From positions 42,830-106,829 of the forward strand of contig JAYQTT010000009.1 in NCBI GenBank assembly GCA_038147495.1: DNA of 64,000 nucleotides, written 5' to 3'. The notes below the pieces were generated by a model. It saw only the letters and a list, made by a program, of their open reading frames with translations. It did not search any database and had not been told where the DNA came from. How positions within the stretch are numbered: position 1 is the first letter of the stretch; the number at the start of each line of letters is the position of its first letter. The position numbers and the translations under genes are program-made. Shown piece by piece: positions 28,535 to 38,206 of this stretch. The DNA comes from MED-G116 sp038147495. GTDB lineage: Bacteria; Pseudomonadota; Alphaproteobacteria; Puniceispirillales; Puniceispirillaceae.

Positions 28535-31207
28535 CTATGCCGCCAGTTGGCGCAGCACATAATGCAGGATACCGCCATTGCGGAAATAGGTGGCTTCTCC
28601 TTCGGTATCGATGCGGGCAAGCAGGTCAACCGTTTGTGTGCTGCCGTCACCAGAGGTAATGGTTGCGGTCACGGTCATACCGGCTGTCACACCCGCGGCA
28701 AGACCGCCAAGGGTGATCGCCTCGTCACCTTTCAGGCCAAGTGACTCACGCCCGACACCTTCAGGGAATTGCAGGGGCAGAACCCCCATGCCAATCAGGT
28801 TGGACCGGTGAATACGCTCAAAGCTTTCGGCAATTACCGCTTTCACGCCAAGCAAACGCGTGCCTTTGGCGGCCCAGTCACGGCTGGAACCGGTGCCATA
28901 TTCCTTGCCACCAATCACCACCAGCGGTGTGCCCTCGTCAGCATAGCGCATCGCCACATCATAAAGCGGTGCCACCTCGCCGGTTGGCACATGCCGCGCA
29001 AAGCCGCCTGTTGTGCCCTCAGCCGCCAGATTCTTCAGACGGATATTGGCAAATGTGCCACGCATCATCACCTGATGGTTGCCACGGCGCGAACCAAAGG
29101 AGTTGAAATCAACCGGGCGCACCTGATGGCCGGTCAGGAAATCAGCTGCCGGCGTGTCTCTGGCGATCGAACCGGCTGGCGAGATGTGGTCGGTGGTAAT
29201 CGAATCACCAAGCAATGCCAGAATGCGGGCATTTTCGATGTCACCGGTGCTGTCCGGCACCTCGCGGGTCATTCCCTCAAAGTAAGGCGGGTTCTGAACA
29301 TAGGTTGACCCGTCATCCCAGCCATAGGTCAGACCCGAAGAGGTGTGGATCGCCTGCCATTCCTCGGTCCCCATGAACACATCCGCATAACGGCTGCGGA
29401 ACATGTCGGCAGAAATCACCGCGTCAACGACTTTCCTGATCTCGGCATTGCTCGGCCAGATATCGGCAAGATAGACATCATTGCCATCCTTGTCGGTGCC
29501 AAGGGGCTCATCACCAAGAACCTTGGTGACAGAACCGGCAAGCGCATAGGCGACAACAAGCGGCGGTGAGGCCAGATAATTCGCCGCCACATGCGGGCTG
29601 ATCCGGCCTTCAAAATTACGGTTGCCGGAAAGCACCGATGTGACCACCAGCTCACCCTCTTCAACGGCTTTGGCAAGTGGCGCATCAATCGGACCGGAAT
29701 TACCGATACATGTTGTACAGCCGTAACCGACCGTGTTGAACCCAAGCGCGTCCAGATGCTGCGTCAAGCCAGCAGCATCAAGATAGGCCGAGACGACCTG
29801 ACTTCCGGGTGCAAGCGAGGTTTTTACCCACGGCTTTACCTGCAAACCCCTTTCATGCGCCGCTTTGGCCAGCAATCCGGCCGCCACCAGCACAGACGGG
29901 TTTGAGGTGTTGGTGCAAGACGTGATCGCGGCAATCACAACATCACCATCCGACAAGGCCATGTCACCTTCGCCAATGGACACAGATTTCGGCGCGCCGC
30001 GGCCGGTTGTGTCTTTCAATGTGCTGGCAAATGACGCCGCGACACCCGGCAAGGCAACACGGTCCTGCGGGCGTTTCGGGCCAGCCATTGACGGCACCAC
30101 ATCATCCAGCTTGAGCGCAAGCGTATCGGTGAAATGCGGATCATCGGCAGCGCTGTCACGCCACATGCCCTGTGCCTTGGCATAGGCCTCAACAAGGGCA
30201 ACACGATCATCATCACGACCGGTCAAACGCAGATAATTCAATGTTTCATCATCGATCGGGAAAAAGCCGCAGGTGGCGCCATATTCGGGGGCCATATTGG
30301 CAATTGTCGCGCGATCGGCAAGCGACAGCTGATCAAGGCCGGGGCCAAAGAATTCAACGAATTTGCCAACCACGCCGCGCTTGCGAAGGGCCTCGACAAT
30401 CATCAGCACAAGATCGGTCGCTGTCGCACCTTCGGGCAGGCTGCCGTCAAGACGGAAGCCGATCACATCCGGCACCAGCATCGAGATTGGCTGACCAAGC
30501 ATCGCCGCTTCGGCTTCGATGCCGCCGACACCCCATCCAAGAACAGCCAGACCATTGACCATCGTGGTGTGGCTGTCAGTGCCAACAACCGAGTCGGGAT
30601 AGGCAACGGTTTCGCCGTCTTCCTCGCGCGTCCACACCGTCTGCGCCAGATATTCGAGATTGACCTGATGGCAAATGCCAGTGCCGGGTGGCACAACGCG
30701 GAAATTGTCAAATGCGCCGGCACCCCAGCGCAAAAATTCATACCGCTCCTGATTGCGCTGAAATTCAAGGGCAACATTCTTTGCCGCGGAATCCGCATCG
30801 CCTGCATGATCGACCATCACCGAATGGTCAATCACCAGATCAACCGGTGACAGCGGATTGATTTTTTCGGGGTTTCCGCCAATTTTGGCCATGGCATCAC
30901 GCATTGCCGCAAGATCGACAACCGCCGGAACGCCAGTGAAATCCTGCATCAAAACGCGGGATGGCCGGAACGCGATTTCGCCGCTATTGCCGCCATCGGC
31001 CCATCCGGCCAGCGCTTCAATATCGGCGGCGGTTACAGATGCGCCATCCTGATTGCGCAACAGATTTTCCAACAGCACTTTCAGTGAAAACGGAAGACGG
31101 GCCAGCGCCGGATAGGTTTCGGCAAGCTTGGCGAGTGAGTAATAAGTGTAAGTCGTGCTGCCGACGGCAAGTTGCGTACGGCAGGACTGACGCAATGTCT
31201 CGGACAT
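28535..31207 (-). CDS. acnA: Aconitate hydratase A
   Basis: TCA-cycle citrate-isocitrate isomerase, 890 aa. The 4Fe-4S ligands lie in ITSCTNTSNPSVLVAAGLLA and GYGCTTCIGNSGPID. Other AcnA/IRP blocks: VVGTDSHTTMVNGLAVLGWG, RPSRVLMQDFTGVPAVVDLA, and C-terminal EYGTGSSRDWAAKGTRLLGV. The length matches AcnA and not AcnB. It is monocistronic with its own terminator and is divergent from ccmABCD across 248 bases. Confidence 0.97.
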   Translation of the reverse strand: MSETLRQSCRTQLAVGSTTYTYYSLAKLAETYPALARLPFSLKVLLENLLRNQDGASVTAADIEALAGWADGGNSGEIAFRPSRVLMQDFTGVPAVVDLAAMRDAMAKIGGNPEKINPLSPVDLVIDHSVMVDHAGDADSAAKNVALEFQRNQERYEFLRWGAGAFDNFRVVPPGTGICHQVNLEYLAQTVWTREEDGETVAYPDSVVGTDSHTTMVNGLAVLGWGVGGIEAEAAMLGQPISMLVPDVIGFRLDGSLPEGATATDLVLMIVEALRKRGVVGKFVEFFGPGLDQLSLADRATIANMAPEYGATCGFFPIDDETLNYLRLTGRDDDRVALVEAYAKAQGMWRDSAADDPHFTDTLALKLDDVVPSMAGPKRPQDRVALPGVAASFASTLKDTTGRGAPKSVSIGEGDMALSDGDVVIAAITSCTNTSNPSVLVAAGLLAKAAHERGLQVKPWVKTSLAPGSQVVSAYLDAAGLTQHLDALGFNTVGYGCTTCIGNSGPIDAPLAKAVEEGELVVTSVLSGNRNFEGRISPHVAANYLASPPLVVAYALAGSVTKVLGDEPLGTDKDGNDVYLADIWPSNAEIRKVVDAVISADMFRSRYADVFMGTEEWQAIHTSSGLTYGWDDGSTYVQNPPYFEGMTREVPDSTGDIENARILALLGDSITTDHISPAGSIARDTPAADFLTGHQVRPVDFNSFGSRRGNHQVMMRGTFANIRLKNLAAEGTTGGFARHVPTGEVAPLYDVAMRYADEGTPLVVIGGKEYGTGSSRDWAAKGTRLLGVKAVIAESFERIHRSNLIGMGVLPLQFPEGVGRESLGLKGDEAITLGGLAAGVTAGMTVTATITSGDGSTQTVDLLARIDTEGEATYFRNGGILHYVLRQLAA

Positions 31208-31455
31208 GGCGGCCCCCTGTGGTCAGGCAGGTCAGGCTGTGACCCGCATTTTGGCGATATCTTCAATGAACATCCGCAAAAAGGCAGATGGGCCAACCCG
31301 AGGAGCGCCTGCGGGCGGTCGCGTTCTTATACCGCGCACACCGGCATTTTTCCAGACCGATTTTCCGTGCATGGGGTGATCATCATCACAGATTGCCGAA
31401 CTGCGGCCAGTTTGCCCCTAGCGGCACCGGTCGCTTTTCGGTAATAGAAGGGGCT

Positions 31456-32127
31456 ATGAGCAGTGCCGCCGCAAATACCGCCAGGACAAACGCAGAGACA
31501 AACGCCAAAACAAAGGCCAGCAATGCGTTGTTGCGTCTGGATAATATCGCCATCATGCGGGGCCAGCGCCTGATCCAGCAGAGCCTGACACATGATATGA
31601 AAGCAGGCGGCATCACCCTTGTTACCGGGCCAAACGGCTCAGGCAAATCATCGTTGTTGCGGGCCATCGCCGGACGGCTGGCACCAGCGCAGGGTTCAAT
31701 AGACTGCAATGTGCCAATTCTCTATGTCGGGCATCAGGATGGACTTTCACCGGCGCTGAATGGGCGGCAAAATCTGCAAAGCTGGGCAAAGCTGAATGAA
31801 TATGCATCAGCAGATGGCGAGATCGAGCAGGCGATAGACGCGCTGAACGCCGCAAATTTTGCCGATTTGCCAGTGCGCGTTCTCTCGCGCGGGCAACGCC
31901 GCCGGTTTGCATTGGCGCGGTTATGCCTTGGGCCGGAACAGGCGCTGTGGCTGTTGGATGAGCCAAGCGCAGGCCTTGATATTGATACATCACAATTGCT
32001 TGACCGGGTGATCAGTCGGCACCTTGATAAAGGTGGGATGGTGATGGCGGCAACGCATTTGCCGCTTGCCCCACAGACACGCCCCGCGATTTTGGCGCTT
32101 AACGATATCAACGGGGCCGCCGCATGA
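31456..32127 (+). CDS. ccmA: Heme exporter ATP-binding protein CcmA
   Basis: ATPase of the CcmABCD complex for cytochrome c maturation, about 223 aa. Walker A is TGPNGSGKSSLLRAIAGRL, the signature is LSRGQRRRFALARL, and Walker B is LWLLDEPSAGLDI. The start at 31456 follows AAGGGG. The open frame extends upstream to 31288 but that part resembles nothing. The ATGA overlap with ccmB indicates coupled translation. Confidence 0.93.
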   Translation: MSSAAANTARTNAETNAKTKASNALLRLDNIAIMRGQRLIQQSLTHDMKAGGITLVTGPNGSGKSSLLRAIAGRLAPAQGSIDCNVPILYVGHQDGLSPALNGRQNLQSWAKLNEYASADGEIEQAIDALNAANFADLPVRVLSRGQRRRFALARLCLGPEQALWLLDEPSAGLDIDTSQLLDRVISRHLDKGGMVMAATHLPLAPQTRPAILALNDINGAAA

Positions 32128-32798
32128 ACGCGTTTATCCAGCAAATCCAGCGCGATCTTGCCATCGCCTGGGCAAGCCGCCTCGATATCGGGGTAATTCT
32201 GCTGTTCTTTGTGATTATCGTGACAATGTTCCCACTGGCCATTGGCCCACAGCCCGAAATCTTGCGTCCGTTGGCGGTGCCGCTTTTGTGGATTGCGGCG
32301 TTCTTGTCGATCCTTGCTGGTTTTGACCGGCTGTTTGCTGCTGATCTTCGTGACGGCTGGCTGGATCAGGTGGCCTTGTCAAAGCTGCCGTTATTTGCCT
32401 ATGTCATCGCCAAGGCCGTTGCCCATTGGCTGGTCAGCGGACTGCCTCTCTTGCTGGCGGTTCCCATTGTCGGGCTGTTGCTGCAAGTGGAAAGTGCGGT
32501 ATTGCCCTCACTTGTCATTGCATTGTTGATTGGCACGGCGGCTTTGACCTTGCTTGGCGTCATTGGTGCAAGTCTGGCAAGCGGCGCGCGGCAGGCTGGC
32601 GGCCTGATGGCACTTTTGGTATTGCCGCTTGCCTTGCCAGTGTTGATTTTCGGGGTTCTGGCCTCACAGCCCGAGGCGGGGTCGTTCATGTCACCGCATC
32701 TAAAATTGTTGGCGGCGGTTTTGATGGTATTGCTGGCCATTGCCCCACCTGTCGCAGCAGCGGCACTTGCTGAAGCAGATGATGACGGAGGCGCCTGA
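32124..32798 (+). CDS. ccmB: Heme exporter permease CcmB
   Basis: 224-aa inner-membrane protein with about six hydrophobic segments, partner of CcmA. Typical blocks: FIQQIQRDLAIAWASRLDI at the start, LWIAAFLSILAGFDRLFAAD, and RQAGGLMALLVLPLALPVLI. It overlaps ccmA by four bases and ccmC by one. Confidence 0.94.
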   Translation: MNAFIQQIQRDLAIAWASRLDIGVILLFFVIIVTMFPLAIGPQPEILRPLAVPLLWIAAFLSILAGFDRLFAADLRDGWLDQVALSKLPLFAYVIAKAVAHWLVSGLPLLLAVPIVGLLLQVESAVLPSLVIALLIGTAALTLLGVIGASLASGARQAGGLMALLVLPLALPVLIFGVLASQPEAGSFMSPHLKLLAAVLMVLLAIAPPVAAAALAEADDDGGA

Positions 32799-33562
32799 TG
32801 TTTGACTATCTTGCCAACCCGACGCGCTTTGTCCGGATTGCCGATGTGCTGTTCCGGCCGGTGGCGATTTTGGCAACAGGCCTCATTCTTGTGGGGCTGT
32901 ATTTTGCCCTGTTCGACTCACCGGCGGATTATCAGCAGGGTGATACTGTGCGCATCATGTATGTCCATGTTCCGGCGGCATGGCTGGCGGTTCTGGGCTA
33001 TGTCGCGATGGGCGTCTGTGCTCTGTTTTACATTGTCTGGCGGCATCCGCTTGCCGACATTGCTTTGCGGGCGATGGCGCCGGTCGGGGCACTGTTTGCA
33101 TTGCTGACATTGGTGACCGGTTCATTGTGGGGGAAGCCGATGTGGGGCGCATGGTGGGTGTGGGACGCACGGCTTACCTCGATGCTCATCCTGTTTTTCT
33201 TTTATGTCGCAGTGATTGCGCTGGCCAACGGGTTTGACCGTGCCGAACGCGGCAGCCGACCGGCGGCGCTGTTGGCGCTTGTCGGGGTGCTGAATGTGCC
33301 AATCGTCAAATTTTCTGTCGATTGGTGGAATACATTACATCAGCCTGCAAGCTTGATCCGCAGTGGCGGCGTGTCGATTGATCCATCAATGCTGACCCCA
33401 TTGCTGTTTATGCTGGCGGGATTTCATCTCTATTTCGTTGCGCTCGTCATCCTTAGAATGAAGGCACTGTTGATTGAGCGACGCATCACCAGCCTGCAAT
33501 TGCGCCAGGCCCGCCAGACGGCAAAGCCGGTGCATCCAACGAACACGGGGCCGAACGCATGA
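32798..33562 (+). CDS. ccmC: Heme-handling protein CcmC
   Basis: 254-aa membrane protein that loads heme onto CcmE. It carries the tryptophan-rich WWD motif (GAWWVWDARLTSML) and histidines in YVHVPAAWLA and WNTLHQPAS that contact heme. Six membrane segments are expected. It overlaps ccmD by four bases. Confidence 0.95.
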   Translation: MFDYLANPTRFVRIADVLFRPVAILATGLILVGLYFALFDSPADYQQGDTVRIMYVHVPAAWLAVLGYVAMGVCALFYIVWRHPLADIALRAMAPVGALFALLTLVTGSLWGKPMWGAWWVWDARLTSMLILFFFYVAVIALANGFDRAERGSRPAALLALVGVLNVPIVKFSVDWWNTLHQPASLIRSGGVSIDPSMLTPLLFMLAGFHLYFVALVILRMKALLIERRITSLQLRQARQTAKPVHPTNTGPNA

Positions 33563-33750
33563 CCGGCGGCTTTTTTTCCATGGGTGGCTATGCGGCTTTT
33601 ATCTGGCCATGTTATGCGCTGACCGCGATTGGCATGATTTGGCTTGCCTATGCCAGTTGGCGCAAGGCAAAGGACAATGCGGCCAGACTTGACGCACTGG
33701 AACAGGGGCCGCCTGTCGATGGTACAGACACCCCTGACGCCGAGGGATAA
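33559..33750 (+). CDS. ccmD: Heme exporter small subunit CcmD
   Basis: 63-aa single-span protein (GGYAAFIWPCYALTAIGMIW, then YASWRKAKDN). In the family it releases holo-CcmE from CcmC. It ends the ccmABCD unit; ccmE, F, G and H are not in the window. Confidence 0.9.
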   Translation: MTGGFFSMGGYAAFIWPCYALTAIGMIWLAYASWRKAKDNAARLDALEQGPPVDGTDTPDAEG

Positions 33751-33780
33751 GGCCCCCGCCTCACCTGCCAGAAATTTTGC

Positions 33781-35847
33781 TTAAACTGTGTCCTGACGCC
33801 CGCGCCGGCGACCACCCCTGCGGCGACCACCCTCAATCGCAGGTGCGTCCTCAGCGGTCAATTCACGCACCGGCAGTTCGACTTCAGCGGCCAGCTTGGC
33901 ATAAGGGTCGCTTTTATGCGGCACGGCCATAGCCTTGACGAAATGATCCTGAAAGCTTGGCTCTATCGCGGTTTCGATTTTCTCAATGTCGCGGACCACA
34001 CTTTCAATTTCGCGGCGGGCGCCACGGTTCAGCAACGCCATCCGCGCACCAGTACCAGCGGAATTTCCAGCCGCCCGAACATTTGCCAGCTCACAATCAG
34101 GGATCATCCCAAGCACCATGGCATATTTTGGGTCGATGTGCGTGCCAAAAGCACCGGCCAAAACAACGCGGTCAACCGCCTTGATCGCCAGCTTATCCAT
34201 CAACAGCCGGAAACCGGCATACAGTGCGGCTTTGGCAAGCTGGATGGCACGCACGTCATTCTGGGTGACGGTCACATTGTCTGAAATGCGGTAGGAAAAT
34301 GTCCTGCCATCGGCCTCAATGCGGGGCGATTTGGCGGCAAGCGCGCCATTCACGACACCATCGGCAGAGATAACACCGGCCAGATACATCTCGCCGATTA
34401 TCTCAATAATGCCAGACCCGCAAATACCGGTGATTCCAGTGGTCTTGACCGCCTCGTCAAACCCGTCCTCATCTGACCATTGATCGACACCAATCACCCG
34501 AAAGCGCGGCTCCAGCGTGTCTTTGTCGATACGAATTCTCTCTATGGCACCGGGAGCCGCACGCTGCCCTGATGAAATTTGCGCGCCCTCAAAGGCCGGA
34601 CCGGTTGGCGATGACGCCGCCAGCATCCGTTCTGAATTGCCGACAACGATCTCGGCATTGGTGCCAACATCAACGACAAGGGTGTAACCCTCACCCTTTT
34701 GCGGTGCCTCGGCGAGAACAACGCCCGCGGCGTCCGCGCCGACATGACCGGCAATGCACGGCAACACATAGACACGCCCGCCACGATGCACAGCAAGACC
34801 AAGCTCGCCAGCATTGATTTCCACCGCCGTATCAACCGCAAGCGCAAACGGCGCGCCGCCAAGCTCAATCGGGTCAATGCCAAGCAGCAGATGGTGCATT
34901 ACCGGATTGCCGACCAGCACGATCTCCAGCACGTCTTCAGGCACAAGTCCGGCCTGCTCACACGCACCAGCGATCAGCATCTGCAACCCTTCAATGACAG
35001 CTTGTGTCATTTCCTTGTCGCCGCCGGGATTCATAATGCCGTATGACACACGGCTCATCAGATCCTCGCCGAATCTGATTTGCGGGTTCATCGCGCCGGT
35101 TGACGCCAGAACCTCGCCCGTAACCATGTCGCACAGATGCGCTGACATTGTGGTCGATCCGACATCGATCGCCACACCGGCAATGCGATCCTTCAAACCG
35201 GGCCAGATGCCAGTGATATGATGCCCGTCACGAAGCGCCACCGTGACCTGCCATTTGCCTTCACGAAGCACCGGTTGCAGCGATTGCAATACATGCAGAT
35301 CATAGGTGATCTCGCCGCTGATCCGATCCGGCCATTGGGTTTGCAGCGCTTCAATGAGGCGGCGCATGTCACCCGATGGCTCATGCATGTCGGGTTCGCG
35401 CACTTCAACAAGGCACAAGCGGATGATCGGGTCCATCTCGATCTGGCGATCATCAGCGGCCTTGCGGACCAGCTGATTGTGAACCTGGCTCTCAGGTGGG
35501 ACATCGATCACCGCATCGGCGCATAATTTTGCCTGACAGGACAGTCGGCGCCCTTTGGCAAGGCCTTTTTTGTCGGCGTACCGCGTCTCTACCGCGGTGA
35601 CATCACCAAGGCTGGCGGCACCGGATGTGATGCCATGTTTGGCAAAATTCCCAACACCCACATCGACCTGACATCTGCCGCACAGCGCCCGGCCGCCACA
35701 AACAGAATCAATATCCACACCAAGCGAACGCGCCGCCTGAAGCACACTCGTGCCAGCCGCGACATGGCCTTGACGACCTGACGGTGTGAAGACGATTTTC
35801 ACCTCTCCGGCAGGGGTGTCAGACGCTGTTTTGCTTTCGTCGGTCAT
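33781..35847 (-). CDS. Ferredoxin/ASKHA-domain corrinoid reactivation protein
   Basis: 688-aa protein expected to reduce cob(II)alamin back to cob(I)alamin in methyltransferase systems (RACo/RamA-like activators with a DUF4445 ASKHA domain). An N-terminal plant-type 2Fe-2S domain has C50-x5-C56-x2-C59 and C104. The ATPase-like core shows AGVAIDVGSTTMSAHLCD and LVVDVGTNAEIVVGNSERML, then AGAFGTHIDPKYAMVLGMIP. The C-terminus ends in a Gly/Arg-rich tail, GGRRRGGRRRGRQ. It is the last gene of the minus-strand cluster, 20 bases after the methyltransferase. An ATP-driven reactivase is what an aerobe would need, since cob(I)alamin oxidises readily. Confidence 0.88.
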   Translation of the reverse strand: MTDESKTASDTPAGEVKIVFTPSGRQGHVAAGTSVLQAARSLGVDIDSVCGGRALCGRCQVDVGVGNFAKHGITSGAASLGDVTAVETRYADKKGLAKGRRLSCQAKLCADAVIDVPPESQVHNQLVRKAADDRQIEMDPIIRLCLVEVREPDMHEPSGDMRRLIEALQTQWPDRISGEITYDLHVLQSLQPVLREGKWQVTVALRDGHHITGIWPGLKDRIAGVAIDVGSTTMSAHLCDMVTGEVLASTGAMNPQIRFGEDLMSRVSYGIMNPGGDKEMTQAVIEGLQMLIAGACEQAGLVPEDVLEIVLVGNPVMHHLLLGIDPIELGGAPFALAVDTAVEINAGELGLAVHRGGRVYVLPCIAGHVGADAAGVVLAEAPQKGEGYTLVVDVGTNAEIVVGNSERMLAASSPTGPAFEGAQISSGQRAAPGAIERIRIDKDTLEPRFRVIGVDQWSDEDGFDEAVKTTGITGICGSGIIEIIGEMYLAGVISADGVVNGALAAKSPRIEADGRTFSYRISDNVTVTQNDVRAIQLAKAALYAGFRLLMDKLAIKAVDRVVLAGAFGTHIDPKYAMVLGMIPDCELANVRAAGNSAGTGARMALLNRGARREIESVVRDIEKIETAIEPSFQDHFVKAMAVPHKSDPYAKLAAEVELPVRELTAEDAPAIEGGRRRGGRRRGRQDTV

Positions 35848-35867
35848 GATTGTGGTCGACTCAACCG

Positions 35868-36770
35868 TTAGGCACTCCGGCGGCGGCGTGTCTGGCGGCG
35901 CTCACGGCCACCCTCGCCCTGTGCCGCCGGCTCGCGGAACTTCTCGATCCAACGACGGCACTCCGGATCATTGCCATTCATTACATTGGCGCCCATGATT
36001 GCTGTCATTTCTTCTGCATGCAACGGATTCATGATTGCCGAGGTCATGCCTGCACCGGCAGCCATCGACAAGAATGCCGCATTCAATCCATGCCGGTTCG
36101 GCAAACCGAAGGAGATGTTGGATGCGCCGCAAGTGGTGTTGACTTTAAGCTCATTACGAAGGCGCGAGATGAGATCAAGCGCCGAACGACCGGCAAGATT
36201 GATCGCGCCAACCGGCATGATCAGCGGATCAACCACAACATCTTCACGCGGAATACCGTAATCTTCGGCACGCTCAACGATTTTCTTCGCCACCTCATAG
36301 CGCACATTCGGATCCTCAGAGATGCCTGTCTCATCATTGGAGATCGCCACAACCGCTGCGTTATACTTCTTCACCAATGGCAACACGACTTCCAGACGTT
36401 CCTCTTCGCCAGTCACCGAATTGACCAGCGGCTTGCCCTTGTAAACGGCAAGGCCAGCTTCAAGCGCGGCAACAATTGAACTGTCAATGGCCAAAGGCAC
36501 ATCAACCACGTCCTGAACCAACTTGATCGACTCGGCGAGAATGGCAGGCTCATCCGCCATCGGAATGCCCGCATTGACGTCAAGCATTGTTGCGCCGGCT
36601 TCCACCTGAGCGACAGCATCGGAGATAACGCGGCTATAGTCGCCAGCAGCCATTTCAGCGGCAAGCAATTTACGGCCCGTAGGGTTGATCCGTTCGCCAA
36701 TCACACAAAATGGCGAACCAAATCCGATGGTGATTTCCTTTTTATCCGATGAAATCAAAGTATTGGTCAT
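35868..36770 (-). CDS. Methyltetrahydrofolate:corrinoid methyltransferase (MtrH/MtgA-like)
   Basis: 300-aa pterin-binding TIM barrel that moves a methyl group between the corrinoid protein and THF. Blocks: VIGERINPTGRKLLAAEM, GATMLDVNAGIPMADE, DVVVDPLIMPVGAINLAG and CGASNISFGLPNRHGLN. The C-terminus carries a basic extension GEGGRERRQTRRRRSA not needed for the barrel. It is flanked by the MetF-like gene (26 bases upstream) and the ASKHA reactivase gene (20 bases downstream). Direction in catabolism is inferred as corrinoid to THF. Confidence 0.9.
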   Translation of the reverse strand: MTNTLISSDKKEITIGFGSPFCVIGERINPTGRKLLAAEMAAGDYSRVISDAVAQVEAGATMLDVNAGIPMADEPAILAESIKLVQDVVDVPLAIDSSIVAALEAGLAVYKGKPLVNSVTGEEERLEVVLPLVKKYNAAVVAISNDETGISEDPNVRYEVAKKIVERAEDYGIPREDVVVDPLIMPVGAINLAGRSALDLISRLRNELKVNTTCGASNISFGLPNRHGLNAAFLSMAAGAGMTSAIMNPLHAEEMTAIMGANVMNGNDPECRRWIEKFREPAAQGEGGRERRQTRRRRSA

Positions 36771-36796
36771 AATCTTTCTCCGATGGCCCTGTAGTC

Positions 36797-37696
36797 TCAG
36801 GCTGCAATTACGTCAAAGCCACCCTTGGGCAGCGTCTCAATTTTTCCGTCAGCAATGGCCTGAGCATAGGCCGCCGTTTTGGCAAATCCGCCGAATGGAT
36901 AATAATGGAAATGCCGGATCAGACATTCACTGTCATTCGCCATTCCTTCAGCCAACCCGTCAAGCAACAGATGCGGTGACTGCACTGTCATCAGCTTGGC
37001 AACATTGCGGGCCTGCTTGGAAATGAAGCGCATTGACGGACCGATGCCCGAAATCTGGGCAAAGCGAAACAGAGTCTTGATTGTTGCCGGACCGGGAATA
37101 CCGATACGGATCGGCAGGCGATTGCCTGCCGCGCGAACCCGCTTTTCCCAATCAAGAACGATATCTGCCTCAAAACAGAACTGGGTTTCGATATAGAGGT
37201 CGAGCCCTTCTGCCACCGCCAGCGCATTCTTTGCCGCAAGTGCCTCAGCGATCTCGTCATCACTGATATCCGGACTTCCTTCGGGGTGGCCAGCCACACC
37301 GATGGAACGAATGCCATGGCGCTGGATCAGTCCGGTGGACAATACCTGCATTGAGTCGGAAAACTGCCCCACTGGCTTGTCGACACCGCCACCGATGACC
37401 AGAACTTCTTTGACCCCTGCTTTTTCAACAAACGCCGAGAGCAAAGTATCAAGCTGGTCAGCATCCTTCAGTGACCGGGCTGCCAGATGTGGCACCGGCT
37501 TCATGCCATCATTGTGCAGACGCTGGGCAACGGCAATCGTGTCCATCGGGTCACTACCCGGCAGGAATGTGACATTCACCGTTGTTTCAGGCTGCAGACA
37601 ATCACGGAAACTCTCAATCTTGGTTGCGCCTGTTGGCGTCACCTCAATAGACCAGTCGCTTGCCGCCTTCTGAATTTGTTCAATAGTCGCTGCCAT
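36797..37696 (-). CDS. MetF-like methylenetetrahydrofolate reductase
   Basis: About 299 aa. Expected to interconvert methyl-THF and methylene-THF with a flavin. Blocks: WSIEVTPTGATKIESF, TVNVTFLPGSDPMDTIAVAQ, KPVPHLAARSLKD, LVIGGGVDKPVGQFSDSMQV, IGVAGHPEGSPDIS and ETQFCFEADIVLDWEKRVR. The start at 37696 (MAATIEQ) is chosen over 37711. In this catabolic cluster it probably runs in the oxidative direction, which is an inference from neighbours; no second metF is seen in the window, so a biosynthetic role cannot be excluded. Confidence 0.85.
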   Translation of the reverse strand: MAATIEQIQKAASDWSIEVTPTGATKIESFRDCLQPETTVNVTFLPGSDPMDTIAVAQRLHNDGMKPVPHLAARSLKDADQLDTLLSAFVEKAGVKEVLVIGGGVDKPVGQFSDSMQVLSTGLIQRHGIRSIGVAGHPEGSPDISDDEIAEALAAKNALAVAEGLDLYIETQFCFEADIVLDWEKRVRAAGNRLPIRIGIPGPATIKTLFRFAQISGIGPSMRFISKQARNVAKLMTVQSPHLLLDGLAEGMANDSECLIRHFHYYPFGGFAKTAAYAQAIADGKIETLPKGGFDVIAA

Positions 37697-37890
37697 GGTC
37701 ACTCTCTTCAATTTACCGGATCGTCACGCAAAACTCTCAAACGGGACAGCGATCGCATCAGCCGCTGTTATGATTGCGTCGCACAATGACCGCTCTGCAA
37801 CAGATCGGTTGGTTTGTTGACGCCTCACTATCTCCAGATTGCGACATCGTAAAAAAAACCACATTTGCGGTAATTATGCGGTTGTCTTGG

Positions 37891-38205
37891 TCAGGCCGGC
37901 TCTCTTCCGCCATTTTCCACCAGCGAACGCACACGTTCTGCCGGATAATCCGCCTCAAGACCGGCGGCGCATTCAGCCGCCGCGGCGTCAAGGTCATCAC
38001 CACATTCAACCGGCTCTCCGCGGCGCCATTCGGCAAGATAATCATCCGTAGATGCCGCCCCGTCACGCATCGCCGCCTCATCGATGGCAATCGCAAAACG
38101 CCGTGACAATTCGATCTTTGCCTGTTCCCGATTCCGGCCACGTCCGGTTTCGGCAATCACCTGCGCCGGAATATCACGCCAGTATAGAATCATTAATTTT
38201 GCCAT
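37891..38205 (-). CDS. Small conserved protein, PF13769-type 'virulence factor' family
   Basis: 104 aa. Begins MAKLMILYWRDIPAQVI, followed by a repeat of acidic and Ala residues (YLAEWRRGEPVEC then DDLDAAAAECAAGLEAD) and a Glu/Arg-rich end. I recognise it as the small family misleadingly labelled virulence factor, which recurs beside corrinoid methyltransferase genes in marine alphaproteobacteria. No catalytic motif is visible. The start at 38205 has AGGAG seven bases upstream and lies one base after the DUF1638 stop. Function unknown; an accessory role in methyl transfer is suggested by position only. Confidence 0.75.
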   Translation of the reverse strand: MAKLMILYWRDIPAQVIAETGRGRNREQAKIELSRRFAIAIDEAAMRDGAASTDDYLAEWRRGEPVECGDDLDAAAAECAAGLEADYPAERVRSLVENGGREPA

Positions 38206-38206
38206 T

